Positions 23,637 to 35,403 are shown, counted from the stretch's first letter. The stretch is 64,000 nt of DNA from Isoetes taiwanensis (GCA_021234155.1 JAJEKV010000001.1:37618826-37682825); one strand, 5' to 3'. The notes: generated by a model from the letters alone, not told the origin. Made by a program: numbers and translations.

Positions 23637-23890
23637 GCACCCACCAAATCTGGTGGTGGAATCCCTTGCTTTGCACCTTCATATGCAATTGAGCGAAGTT
23701 CTTCAAAACTCATGTCCCCTACTATATCATTCGGAAGGCTGCAAGAAAACACCATGGATTAGAAACAAGTACACAATTGCACCCACCAAATCTCCCTTGC
23801 TTTGCACTTTCATATGCCATCGAGGGAAGTTCTTCAAAACTCATGTCCCCTACTATATCATTCGGAAGGCTGCAAGAAAACACCATGGAT
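23637..23890 (-). pseudogene. tandemly duplicated exon of an unrecognised gene
   Basis: Minus-strand sequence following a TCTTGCAG acceptor reads PNDIVGDMSFEELRSIAYEG then AKQGIPPPDLVGAIVY. The same exon with its upstream acceptor is present again immediately to the right (about 23764-23890), with a small deletion before DLVG. The two copies are about 128 bp apart. The reading and splice site look like a real exon, on the same strand as the Ser/Pro-rich fragment at 23.2-23.5 kb. Confidence 0.5.
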
Positions 23891-23943
23891 TATTGCGGTG
23901 TAATACCGCATCCATTTCAGACGTGCAAACTGGGTGCAGAGAC

Positions 23944-24995
23944 TTAGTTTAAAATCTTTTCCCAAAGTTTTGTCTCACTATTTCCAATGTGCATAGCATG
24001 TGAGACGCCAAAACATGGGGCGCTCTTTGAAGTCGTCCTTGATTTGCTCTTTACAAACCTTAGGATCATTACACCTGATAAAATAGACAGCTTGTCACAC
24101 TGAACGATATGAAAGCTATGACTTGTAGATGAGGTTTGGCAGGCAGTACCTATGTTCAGCCGGTGCTTGTGAAACTTGTGTGGCTTGTGAAAACAGTGAT
24201 CCATAGTAGTTCCCATTCCCACTCCTCTGAGGCTGCTAACTTGCAAAATGTTCCATTAAACACACAGTTGTCTATCACATCAAAAACGACTAAAGTCGGG
24301 CGATGATAACTTACTGTAGACGGCTGCTTGTTGAAGAGTAAGTTGTTGAAGGAACAGTTGAATATTCAAAGTCTGCATGATTTACACAGGCCCGAGGCAG
24401 TTAGACAAAGTTATTCCAATATCTAGCATGGACATTGATCTGTGTCTCTGTTTTGAACAATATCTACTGTGGAAACCATCCTGGCTGCAAAACCCTTAAC
24501 CATCTCGACTGTAAGACACCTGCAAAGCCATCTCAACTGCAGAAACCCTTAACCTAAAAGAATATCAGGGGCATACAAAAGACACTGCAAACCCTTAACC
24601 TTAACTCTTAACATCTGTTTTTGAGGAATCCATGGAGTAGAAGCTCGGGAAAATCAGTCAAAGCAGTATCTTTAAAGAGATGTGTGTGCCAGAGGATCGT
24701 GGGCAGCCCGAGGTAACTGTGCTTCCTTGCTAACTGCGTTCCCCTGTTTTCCCCTGCTAACTGCGTTCCCTAAGCAACAGATCCGGCAGATCTTTAAGCT
24801 TTAAAACCAGCAGATCCTTAAGCAACGGATCCTTAAGCTTCAAAGATCCAACTTTACATGCTTGAAAACAATCCCTGATGCGACAATCTGACCGCTTCAA
24901 AAAGTTCGGCCTTCAATGCCCATAAGCTTCAAAGAAGCTAAAAAACCCCTAATCTGCCATGGCGAGAATTAACAAAAACATAGGCTAGTAGAGAT
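23944..24995. other. no recognisable gene
   Basis: A 100-codon minus-strand frame (24246-23944) has no known motif. Around 24480-24610 and 24720-24840 short direct repeats occur (AACCCTTAACC-like and GATCCTTAAGC-like words). Confidence 0.35.
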
Positions 24996-24999
24996 AAGC

Positions 25000-25210
25000 C
25001 ACACAACCCTAAAAAGAACCCTAAAATTAATGGGAGGATATTCACCACAAGATTTGCCCCCTTTTCTAAAATCAACGGCTAACAAAAGGGTGCACTCTAG
25101 AAATACTATTTAGTACACCTAGATGAATACGGCCACCAAATCATATAAAAACCTTAGAGAAAATAGTACAAAAACAAACAAAAAACCCCCTGTTATAATG
25201 CTACATATTC
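25000..25210 (-). repeat. shared terminal module, copy B (left inverted arm)
   Basis: About 210 bp from CACACAACCCTAAAAAG through GGGTGCACTCTAGAAATACT to CCCCCTGTTATAATGCTACA. It is an inverted match to 29402-29630 with high similarity and a diverged match to 19095-19261. Its inner edge at 25210 is joined to gypsy integrase coding sequence on the minus strand. Confidence 0.8.
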
Positions 25211-26530
25211 ATCTTAGAGAAGCGATCAACAATGACCATGATGGCATCATGTCATAGAATAATTTAAGAGCTAAATTTAGCTATTTGGCAATTTGTTAGC
25301 ACATTTTTAAAGAATGTTGGCTAAGTAAATAGAAGAAACTGGGGAAAAAATAATATTTTAGCTTAACTTTTTTCGCACCAGAACCAACCTTCAAGCTCTT
25401 TAGCCAAACACTAGAAAGTACGAGAGTGACACTTTGTAACATTTAGCTAGACCATAGAAAATTATGGAATGAATTTTGAGCTAGTTTAGCTAAAGTAATT
25501 GTAGATAAAAAAAAATATGAATCATAATTTGTTTTCCGACATCCATGGAACAATTTGAGATCTAGGCTTAGCTAACTAGTTCATTTACCTATTTCCACAA
25601 AGAAAATGACTAAAGTAAATGAAAATAATTGGAAAAAAAGTATAATAACTTTAGCTTAACACTTTCCGTGCCCATACTATAGAAATTTTTTGGATGGATT
25701 TCAGGTAAGTTTAAATAAATGCCAAAAAGTATGAGAGGAAAAATTTGTAGTTTAGCTAAATCACGGATAGTTTTGGGAGTAGTTTCGAGAAAGTTTAGCT
25801 AAAGCCATTTTGGCTAATAAGAAATACGGGATTAGTAATTTATCCCCTATATTATGCCCCCAAGAGAGTGGCAGCTCTGGAATAAAGTCCACATGAATAC
25901 TCTTCTAAGGTCCATCTGGAATATGCACTGATTAAAGAAGACCATGAGGAAGATGTCTCGGAACCTTTGCTCATAGCAGATATCACAAGATCGAATAAGA
26001 GCTTCGTCAGATCGACGAAGCCTAGGCTACCAATACTCTCGACTAATAAATTCAAGAGCCTTGACTACTCCAAAATATCCAGCCATAGGCGAGTGATGAC
26101 AAGCCTGAAGAACTCGAAGTCAGGGAGCACCATCTGGCACATACATAAGTCCATTGGGGAACAAAAGTCCATCTCAAATCTCAAAAGAATCATAGTCCGA
26201 TCGCATTTGCCAAGAAGATGATGCCGAGTCAAGATGTGAAAATACATCTTGAGCCAATGGATTGGAGGGCAGAGATGGCCGAACAGACTCCAATAAAACT
26301 ATTGGGATCACCTGGCTTGGGCTCAAGGTAGGAGCATCAAGACAAGGCATCAGGCTTCCATTGGAGAGGTCTAGGATGGTGCTTGATCACGAAATTAATG
26401 TGGGATAATACTTGAGTATGCCACCGAGCCTGGCGACAATTGAGCACTCGAGCAAACTGAAAATATTCCAGATTTTGATGGTCCTTATAGACTGTGACCT
26501 TATGAGGAGATCCTTCTAGAAAACGTCTCC
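25211..26530 (-). pseudogene. Ty3/gypsy RNase H and integrase, interrupted by a ~590 bp insertion
   Basis: Right to left on the minus strand: [20 protein letters not shown] and [20 protein letters not shown] (RNase H end, about 26520-26380), then an H2C2 region with MAGYFGVVKALEF and RSCDICYEQRF (about 26100-25980). Next comes VDFIPELPLSWG at about 25890, and after an AT-rich interruption HDAIMVIVDRFSKMNM at 25258-25211. The last two blocks are normally adjacent in integrase, so 25262-25850 is a later insertion. The frame changes repeatedly. Confidence 0.75.
25262..25850. mobile_element. AT-rich insertion within the gypsy integrase
   Basis: The stretch separates two integrase blocks that are contiguous in the protein family. 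It is AT-rich, non-coding and contains many AGCTAAA/TTTAGCT words on both strands. Its size and content fit a MITE-like insertion, but clear terminal inverted repeats were not established. Confidence 0.5.
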
Positions 26531-27529
26531 ACTCCTCGATTTAAAAAGGAATGTAGGCTAAGGAAGCTTAAGTTTGAGCTTGGAGCTTGGAGCTTAACCT
26601 TGAAAGCAGCAAATGGGCAGAAGCTTAAGCGTGAAAGCAGCTCAAATCATATTCTTAGGTGCGTGACTCAGACTACAAGAATCTTATGTCGCGTTAAAAA
26701 TAATTAATTCGTAATCAATCGTAAAAACTTTTGTCTCACATTTGGAATTGGCATATCCCAATTTGGATTAATTGTGTGACCAAAATAAATTAGGATTATT
26801 CCATTGTGATAAAGGTGTACATTTTTTAACATTATTTTGATTTTCATTTCGAAGTATATGTCCATGCATATCACCCTTGTGCACATATAGCTAAATGATA
26901 TAGAAGGTGTTTAGGTACTTAGATGCTGGAAAAACAAATCACTTGCAAAGAATCAAATCAATTTGGTTAAGTGTCAAATAATGATGAGGTTAATGGGAGA
27001 TTAGCCATGATTTTTTCATGGGTCTCCCATAAAAGTTTGTACATGTCCATGCCTTCTTTTTTTCGTATCAATTTTGGGATATCTTACCACGTGGCTGTGC
27101 AGGAAAGCTTCGGGTTGTTTAGTAAGCAATCTATACTTGAAATTCCCCAAGAATTGATAATATTGATCACTTATGCTAACCTCATTGACATCAAATTTTT
27201 TATTCCATCCATCTTATATAATCTTCAAGTGTGCATTTGCGTTCTATGCACTTCAGGATATAGAAGCCCACACTCACTAAATTGTCTATCTCAGCATTCA
27301 TGACAAAATTATCATCTACCTCAATCAAATTACTGATCCATTCATTGGCCGTTCAAGAGTTATCTTTCTCTTCTCAATTCCTGGTTTTAAGTCAGCAAAC
27401 TTTGGCTTTCCAAATCTACATGTATTGATGCAAGAGCTCAATTGTAATACATGCAAAACAAACAAACACATGAGAGTCATTTATAAGCACACTTATGTGG
27501 CCTACCTCTGCTGGCAGGTCTAATACAGT

Positions 27530-28760
27530 TTATTTATGCCCTTTTGTGTTTCAATTTCATATTCCGTCATGTGTGCCACAACAACCAGTTCAATTTTCCA
27601 AAAATATCTCTTGATCTTATTTGTTTCATCATCTGGTAGATTGTTGAAGTATGTATACAAAAATTTGACAATATCTTTAGTGTGTCTTAGTTGTGCACCA
27701 TTGGGTTTAAGCTATTCTTTACTTAGCAGCCTTTTGATAACAACACCTGCACCATCATGTTCACCTTTACCATGAACAACGGCAAAATAATTCTGCACTA
27801 CTTCCTTGTCATTCGTTGTATAATACCTGCCTCTTAAGAAAAAGAATAGTTTTACTTAGATTGTGATGAGCAGCCATCACTCCATACCCAGTGCTTCTTA
27901 TACTCTATCCCCTGTTCCTTAAGCCATCCAGCATGCTTTTGTAGGCAATGTTCTACACATAATGATCCATGCACTTTATCATCAAAAATGTAAAAGTGAG
28001 TCTCTTTTATAATCTTTCTACCATTGTTGAGTCTATCCTTGACCTATTCCAATCTTATGTTCTTTTTTTCTTCTTTGGATAGTCTCCTTCTGTCTGGACA
28101 GGAACATCAATATCTTTACTCTTGTCATGTCTATATGTTATGTGAACAAGTATAGAAACTTGCTCGGCATGCCCGTCCATTGACTGGGCTCATTCTAAAT
28201 CTTAATACTGTATAATTCTCTGCAACATCAATAACAGATACATTTGTATCTTTTCGCACTGTTTAAACTAATTAGCATGCCAATGTGTTGTGTAATTGTG
28301 TGGAACAAGATCTGATATTACCTTATTCACCTCCTCTTGAAACTCTTTGGAACTTTTCTTTGTGTACACTAATCTTAAGATAGGTTTCTACCTCAAAAGC
28401 CTTTCTTAGATTCCTGCATTCTCTATCTTGATCCACAGGTTCTTTTCAAATGACTTTCAATGAACTAGTAGTGAACTTGTGCCATCCATTTCCAATGGAC
28501 ATTTTTTTAACTCTATCCAAACCATATTTTTTACATGCCAACATCAAAAGTTGTGATCAAACCACTCCTTATCCTCACCTTTGTTGCAAACCACTTGTCT
28601 CCATAAACGACTAATGCATTTGAATATATTTTTCTTGATTGCACATTTTGGGCCAGGGCCGCATACATCATAATGGCATTTGCAATTGTCATGAACCCCA
28701 CCTGATTTCCTCCTACTGTTCAACCCTTGCATGATGTATTCAAAATGTTGTAGCATGTAT
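27530..28760 (-). pseudogene. DDE-type transposase-like protein, decayed
   Basis: Right to left on the minus strand: a Cys-rich stretch HDNCKCHYDVCGPGPKCAIK (about 28690-28630), later HFYIFDDKVHGSLCVEHCLQ (about 27990-27930) and HWVWSDGCSSQ (about 27885-27855), and in another frame NYFAVVHGKGEHDGAGVVIK at about 27790-27735. The pairing of a SDGxxSQ(F)K-like motif with HGKGxxDGxG is typical of a group of transposon-encoded proteins in plants and animals. I cannot assign the superfamily. Stops and frame changes are frequent. It lies between the inverted modules at 25000-25210 and 29402-29630, which could be its long terminal inverted repeats. Confidence 0.6.
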
Positions 28761-29401
28761 GCATTTCATGCATCTTCCTTACAAACTTGGTTTCAACCTC
28801 CCAAAACTCTGCTCAGGGTTCTCCTCTCTGAACCCGAGATAGAATTCTGACTGCAGGAAATTTTGTGAATGTCAAATAATGCAGATACTAAATGTAATGA
28901 ATCTAGATTAGGGGATGAATACTTACTTGGCTGACTTCAAGCAGGTGAACGGGGTGTTCTATCTTTATTCCTGTCTCTGATACACTCCTCACATCTTTCT
29001 TGCATGGAGATACTCTTGTATTTTCTGTCTAGAATTTTGATAATAGCTTCTCTATTGTAATATAACATGCTATCCATCTGCTTCTTCTTCCTGAACATTG
29101 ATTAAGATCCTTCCCTTTTGTTGGCTTGCACCCTTTTTTGATAAGCATATCTCTCTCGGAATTGGGGCAAATTAGTGGATTTCAGTTTAGGCGACTATGT
29201 AAAACCACTAACTCCTCCATAAGATTTGCAAGCATGCCAATCATTCATACTTTCGTACTAAACTAATGATTCCTTCATCCTGTTATTTAACGGGAGAGCA
29301 ACCTACATGAAAGCACGTCAATCACGCGGTCATGTTTAAAACAAACCAATTTTAAGCATATATAAGCGGTGTCCAGATGATGATTTCTGCGACCCAATAC
29401 C

Positions 29402-29630
29402 GAATATATGTAGCAAAATAACAGGGGGTTTTTTTTCTGTTTTTGTACTGTTTTCTCTAAGGTTTTCATATGATTTGGTGGCCGTATTCATCCAGGTGTA
29501 CTAAATAGTATTTCTAGAGTGCACCCTTTTGTTAGCCGTTGATTTTAGAAAAAGGGGCAAATCTTGTGGTGGAGGCTTCTTTTCTGGTAGGTGTGAATAT
29601 CCTCCCAGTGTTTTTTTTAGGGTTGTGTGT
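29402..29630 (+). repeat. shared terminal module, copy C (right inverted arm)
   Basis: Begins GAATATATGTAGCAAAATAA, then ACAGGGGGTTTT, CCGTATTCATCCAGGTGTAC, GAGTGCACCCTTTTG and CAAATCTTGTGGTG, and ends near CCCAGTGTTTTTTTTAGGGT. This is the reverse complement of 25000-25210, with one insertion of about 23 bp before GTGAATATCCTCCC. Similarity stops outside both arms. Confidence 0.8.
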
Positions 29631-29639
29631 GTTCAGGCA

Positions 29640-31140
29640 GGACTGTCTAACCTGCTCCTGATCAGCGAGAAGGAGCCTGAAATGTTCGTAGTGGGTTGAT
29701 TCTTGAGCTTGAAACGTTCGTAGTGGGTTGATTCTTGAGAAGTTTATACAGCAAGACGCTTGGTGTAAATATTTCGGATGTTATATTTTGCTCTCTGCAT
29801 GCTATTTAGCAGGTCTGTTTGATTCCAGAGGTGGAGTACATCAGATAATTGCATGGAACACGCCAGGGTTGCAAGGTCAATTTAATCTATTAGCCCTGTT
29901 TCCTTCTCGATTCCCATGTATCCTTGCTTTTCTGTATTTCTTTCTCCTCTGGGATTCGTTTATAACAGAAGATTGATTTTTGTCTTTGGAATCAAATCTT
30001 GCACAGATGGCTTCGATTCTCCTTTTCCGGCCTGCTCCAAATCCCTCTTTACTAGTTAACACTTTGGTTGCTGCTGGATCTTGGATCCTGAGCGGCCTTC
30101 AGATTATCTATCCGGCCTATTTTCTTCAATATCAAACCCTGGTCGTCTTCTGGAGCATTCTTTGCATGGCCATGGCCTGATGTTAGTCAAATCTGGCCTG
30201 ATCCTTTGAAGCCTGTAGTTCTTGGCGATGCTATGTCCCATATCGGTTTTTCTAAGCAAGAATAGGCCGTTCCAGCAACTCTGGCCGAATAATCTGTAGA
30301 CTCCGGAATTCCTATTGCCAAGTTCAGCCTGATTCTTTTCTCAGATCCGACCTCGGGATTTATTGTTCCAGGGTGTCCAATCCGACCGATTCTTGCAAAG
30401 ATCTACGATTTTTTGCTGATGACAGGGTTCTGCGGTCAGATTTACTCCAGATCTCTCTTTCTTGCAAGCTATTTTTGAAACAATGAACTCTTTTCCTTGG
30501 AAATCCTTGCCTGAATCGCCTCTTTGGTCGCAACCGTCCATGGCACTGTTCTGTTTATAACTTGCCCCCTTTGTTGACATTTGTGAACACATTTTCCCCC
30601 TTTAGTTTCTTTTTTATTCTTCAATGGGTTTTATTCTCCAACTCCGCTTGCACCTTTATGTATGTATTCCTTAAAGTTTCTTCTTCAACCGTTCCTTGTC
30701 ACAATTGATATTTCTTTTCTGGCTTCGCTAGTAAGGCTACGGCAATCTTCTCTTTTCTTCCATGGGTATTTCCACTTCCATCCAGAAAATGTGGTCTGGC
30801 CTTTTTAAAAAGGGGCATCCTATGTATAAAATGATCATGTTCTTTGTGCACATGTTATCATATGCACTAGCATATGCATGACAATGTGCAGTTTACAATA
30901 GAAGGGGATATTTTATACTATTTTGACAGTTGATTCTCTTGAACTAGTGGTACTGCTTTATATTGGGCGCCATGGCCCCCTTCAGTAAACCTTATGATGT
31001 TACTGTTGTTTTTGCCCATTTTATAACAGTGTGTTTGCGTATATTTGGGCGGCTCTTGGTATGCAATGGAAATAATTTGTTTGTCCCGATATTATTGGGC
31101 TTTTTGGTAATTAATGTTTAGACCTATAAAGTTTACCGAT
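29640..31140. other. no supportable gene
   Basis: AT-rich sequence with only short unmatched frames (for example 29728-29976 and 29980-30180). Nothing recognised. Confidence 0.35.
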
Positions 31141-31144
31141 GTTT

Positions 31145-31632
31145 GCTTTAGGTAGGGCCCGAAGGGCCCAAAATTTTTTTTAATATAACAATCAACACAC
31201 AACTACCATTAACATTATTAACATAAACCATTGCATTTAACACATTTAAATTAAAATCCCCCTTAAACCCCCTTTGGTTTGGGTGCATATTCACACGGGG
31301 GGTTACTCCGGGCAACGAGAGCTGTCAGATGGGCATATTTGCCCTTTATTCCAAGATCTGGACCGTACATAGCGATCCTCGTTTGTGGGGTATGCATGTA
31401 CAAGTTTTTGTATACTGTATGTTAAAGTTTGCAAAATACTATAAGGTTTAAGAGAATGTACTTAATGGTGTTAATTTTGTACATGTATTGTAAATATATT
31501 TTTGAGGCTCTCGCTGCCCTACGTAACCCCCCCGTGTGAATATGCACCCAAACCAAAGGGGGTTTAAGGGGGATTTTAATTTAAATGTGTTAAATGCAAT
31601 GGTTTATGTTAATAATGTTAATGGTAGTTGTG
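31145..31632. mobile_element. foldback element, copy 3
   Basis: The left end carries the hairpin GGGCCCGAAGGGCCC at 31154-31168, then a poly-T stretch, a long arm, the same centre as copy 1 and an inverted right arm ending at GGTAGTTGTGT. The left end extends as far as copy 1's right end does; its own right end is cut at a junction with gypsy coding sequence. Arms of copies 1 and 3 are almost identical, suggesting recent movement. Confidence 0.85.
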
Positions 31633-31748
31633 TAAGAGAGTTTTCTAAATGGGCATCCCCACTTTTAGACCTTACAAAGCACGACAAGGTGGAGATGGAT
31701 TGCGCTTTCTTTGAGAAGCTCAAGGAAGCCTTAATGTTACAACATTAA
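31633..31748 (+). pseudogene. Ty3/gypsy RT C-terminal fragment
   Basis: The frame continuing from the foldback junction reads REFSKWASPLLDLTKHDK and FFEKLKEALM. This is the connection region between gypsy RT and RNase H. Nothing more of this copy follows. Confidence 0.7.
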
Positions 31749-31749
31749 A

Positions 31750-32440
31750 ATAGGGGCTAAAATGAAAATCCCACTTAAGGTTATATTGGCCTTAAAATAA
31801 GGTGATGTGGCACCACCAGATTAGGTGGGCCTTTTCTCTGATAATCGAAGGGCCTCCTTAGCACAGAGATAGAAGCTGAATGGGCTGTGTCAGATCAAAA
31901 TGATCCCCAGGGGATCTAAATCGACCCCTGGTAGGCTGAATTCCCATTTTTGGCTCTTGGGCTCCAAGAAGAGCCAATCAATTAGGGATTTGGAGCTCTA
32001 TTTAGCAATCTAGGAATTCCAATAAGCATTCTTCGTATGAATCCTCTGAAATCCTTTGAATCAATCTTCTGTGATTCACATGCATCAAATCTAAATCAAG
32101 GACTCTATAGCATCGCGGGAAAATCAGGGATTCCGCGGGTAGAGGCGATTTGATGCAGTTTGTTGCCCCAGTTCAGCGAAGATCTATTTCATTGGTATTA
32201 GATTCTAAGTTCAAGGCTGGGATGGAAGGAGATATCGATATGGCAGCTGATCCTTTGATGGGATTAACATCTCTGATTCCCGAGGAAGGGGAAAACAATG
32301 ATTTGGATGAATTGACCCCTACTGAAGAGGAGGTGCGATAATTGGATGAACTCACATCTAAATTCTGACAAGAGCAGATTGATGGGGTGAGCTCAATTCG
32401 GTAAGTAAAGAAGGTAACTTTGCTGGGCAAGTTATCCGTT
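31750..32440 (+). pseudogene. leader and gag end of a gypsy element, poorly preserved
   Basis: From 32150 an open frame of 63 codons is acidic near its end (PEEGENNDLDELTPTEEE), as in the region between gag and protease. The upstream 31750-32150 has no coding content and may be LTR/leader sequence, but no LTR pair was found. Confidence 0.4.
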
Positions 32441-32960
32441 TATTTGGAAAGACAAACGATAGAAATATTATTGTTCTTATTGACTCAGGGAGTACTGACA
32501 ATTTCATTTCTGCAGACCTAGCTCAAGAATTAAAAATGGAAATGGTTCAAGTGGCACCATACGAGATTGAGACTGAAGCTGGGAAGAAGATTCAACAATG
32601 GAGCCACGGGCGTGCTGGGGTGCACTTGATCATTGGGATTATGAGAAAACAATGAGTTTTGATTTGGCAAAACTAACAAGATTTGATGTGATACTAGGTA
32701 TCAAATGGCTTTAAATGATTAATCCTCTTATTGATTGTAGAGAACATTTGATAGTTATCTCTAAAGGAGGTAAGGAGATCACCCTTCAGGAAACTCCTTA
32801 TGTAGCTTCCTGTAAGTTAATAATAGCTATGCAAGCCAAGCGTTGTTTTTGTCATAATATTAATGAAAAATATATTGTCTATGTCCTTAACTCTCCTTTA
32901 GATTCCGTGGAAATAAATGCCATTGATAAAAAAAAAAAAAAAAAAAACTTGAGAGTTTGC
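32440..32960 (+). pseudogene. Ty3/gypsy aspartic protease, broken
   Basis: NIIVLIDSGSTDNFIS at about 32470-32510 holds the retroviral-type aspartic protease active site (IDSGST), followed by a stop. In a further frame INPLIDCREHLIVISKGGK is the downstream part of the same polyprotein region. A run of A at 32927-32946 has expanded inside the linker. Confidence 0.8.
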
Positions 32961-33029
32961 TAGACAAATATCAGCACGTATTCCCGGGGAGAGGGGGTAA
33001 CTTTACGTGAAATATCACATGAGATAGAA

Positions 33030-33890
33030 TTGGAACCAGGAACTGCCAGTGGCCAGGGCGCCCTATAGGCTTAATCCCTTGGAGAAAGAAGAAGTTAAGA
33101 AACAAATTAAGGAATTGCTCCAAAAAGGGTTTCATAAGGCCTAGCAAACCAACATTTGGGGCACCTGTGGTCCTTGTAAAGCAAAATGATGGCAGTATGC
33201 GCATGTGCATTGATTATAGGGCTTTAAATAAAGCCACGATGAAGGATCGTTACCTAATGCCTAGAATTGATGATATCACGGACCATTTAGTGGAAGCAAA
33301 ATATTTCTCTCAAATCAATCTAAAAAGTGGATATCATCAAATTAGCATTCGGGAAGGAGATGGGCACAAAACAACTTTTCGAACCAATCAAAGGCACTAT
33401 GAATTTACAGTCATACGCTTCGGAATGACAAATGCCCCAGTCACATTTATGCGGCTTATGAATAATGTGTTTCATGGGTATTTAGATAAGTTCATTCAAA
33501 TATTTTTGGATGATATCTTGATCTACTCGAGCATTTGAAAAAAGTATTGGCATTGCTCCAGGAGCACAATTATTTACTAAACTTTCTAAATGTGAATTTA
33601 TAAAGGAAAAAGTGGCCTATCTTGGACACATAGTCTCTAGAACGGGATTGGCCCCAGATCCAGATAAGCTACGAGCCATAAGGGAATGGCCGCAACTAGT
33701 ATGTGTGTCAGATGTAAGAAGCTTTCTAGGCTTAGCCACTTACTATAGAAAATTTGTTCCAAAATTTTCAAAGGTAGCTGCCCCCCTCACCGACTTGCTT
33801 AAAAGAGGACAAAAATTCCTATGGGGAAAGAGCAAAAAAGAGCCTTTAAACGAATTAAGATCTTGCTCCCAAGTGAAACAATTCTGATAA
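33030..33890 (+). pseudogene. Ty3/gypsy reverse transcriptase, broken
   Basis: Plus-strand frames give [68 protein letters not shown] and the catalytic [10 protein letters not shown]. After a deletion of the helix region come [20 protein letters not shown] and [16 protein letters not shown]. These are all standard gypsy RT blocks in order. Frame breaks at about 33130, 33538-33610 and 33860 inactivate it. Confidence 0.9.
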
Positions 33891-34500
33891 TTCCGGATTT
33901 AAATTTACCCTTTGAAGTTTACATTGATGCATGTGGACAGGCTCTGGAAGCAGTCATGCAACAAGGGCATGTGGTGGCTTGTGAAAACCATAAATTAAAT
34001 CCGGCAGAAAAGAACTATGCCACTTACGAACAAGAGTTGTTGGCCATAGTTCATGCTTTAAAAACTTGGCAGCATTACTTGAGATCTGGGACCAATAAAG
34101 AACCGCGCAAATTTATAGTGTTTACAGATCATAAGCCATTGAAATTTCTGCAAAGTCAAGCAGAAATAAGTCCCAGACAAGCATGTTGTCTAGGAAAGGA
34201 CAACCCAGTTGCAGATGCCCTTTCTCGAATAAAGTATGTCAATGGGATGGCGTTTTTGGAGTGGGACCGCTTCCAACAAATCAAGGATTTGTATCAAAAG
34301 GATCAAGATCCAACCAAAAGAGAGGGTGCTCTTTGGACTCAAAATGATAATTTATGGTTTTATAAAGGACAGATTATATACCCTTAGTACAGAATCTCAG
34401 GAAGGAGTTTCTTTATGAGTTCCATAACATCCCCCTTAAGTAGGCCTGGGAAGGGGGGAGGGCTGCCACATTTTGGCATCATAGAAGAGCTGTGCACACA
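33821..34500 (+). pseudogene. Ty3/gypsy RNase H and start of integrase, broken
   Basis: A 188-codon frame holds FEVYIDACGQALEAVMQQG, NYATYEQELLAIVHALKTWQ and KFIVFTDHKPLKFL, the RNase H domain with its acidic residues (the usual YASR(K/V)L part is altered). After 34240 the spacer reads MAFLEWDRFQQIKDLYQKDQ. It is followed by FLYEFHNIPLS-like sequence of the integrase H2C2 region, cut near 34500. The integrase core is absent. Confidence 0.85.
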
Positions 34501-34659
34501 AATTATACACAATTGATTGACTATAGTCTAAAACATGTGTGTGCAACTACTACAGATTTGATGCAGTGGACTCTTTGATATCAAGAGGGATTGATCCACT
34601 TGGTGGGGAATATATAATGTACTAGTATTACTCTCCTGGCTTTACACCAGATACAGTTC

Positions 34660-35403
34660 GTGCATTAAAGATGCCTTGCTGGTTCTCGTTACCTGATCTT
34701 CCTCCTGATCTAATGGCTCATCAATTTCTAGTTGCAATTGCAACGGGACTTGGGGTTCATATCTCACACTCCATCATGCATGAACGGTCCAAGGATTTGT
34801 GTTTCTATGCCTGTGGACTCGCCTTTACCAGATTGTGTAGTTGTGAAGAGCGGCCCTTGGTATAAGAAGTTGGATCTTAAGCTTCTGAATGGTCCAGAAT
34901 TAGCCCGTTTGTTTCCTGATAAGGAGGCTTTTGCTAGCTTTCGTCGAGGTGCTCGTGCATCTCAGGCATCTGTTCAACATTCTTCTCAGGTTCAAGCTCC
35001 TACTGTTATTTCTTCATCTATTCATGATCAACCTTTGCCAGTTGTCTTGCATTCCTCGGCTATGGAAGATGCTCTACACACAGTTCCAATGGTGTCGTCC
35101 TTAGCACCATCAACTGCAGCTATAGTTCCTACCACTCTCCATGTTGTTGCTTCTGCTTCTCATGTTTATGAGGTTGTTATGGCTGATGGGCCTAATCTTC
35201 AGTGCGCTAAAGAGTTATGGCAACAGGTCAATTGGAAGAAGGTAGCGAGGAAGAAGTCGGTTATGTCATCTCACAAGGCTATCCTGCCTCGTTCTATTCA
35301 GTGGCATGATAACTTGATGTCTGTTGATGATCATCCCGATGTTGCAGAACATGTTGATTGTGATGAGGCCATTAAACACCTCAAGGTGGCACAAGGAGTA
35401 TGA
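34660..35403 (+). pseudogene. LINE ORF1 (DUF4283-like) remnant
   Basis: Frame one (34671-34760) reads CWFSLPDLPPDLMAHQFLVA followed by IATGLG. The next frame (34732-35403) continues RICVSMPVDSPLPDCVVVKS, then a Pro/Ser/His-rich linker and CAKELWQQVNWKKVARKKS. The pairing of WFSLPDLPPDL with RICVxMxVDSPLPD matches DUF4283-type ORF1 proteins of plant L1 elements. One frameshift separates the halves. No ORF2 follows; instead a short 3' end and poly-A tail, so the copy lost its interior. Confidence 0.65.

Noticed and set aside
16497-31748. Recurring 60-100 codon frames containing MHPNQRGFKGDFNLN
   Set aside because: They come from the arms of the foldback element and occur in both orientations; they are repeats, not a gene family.
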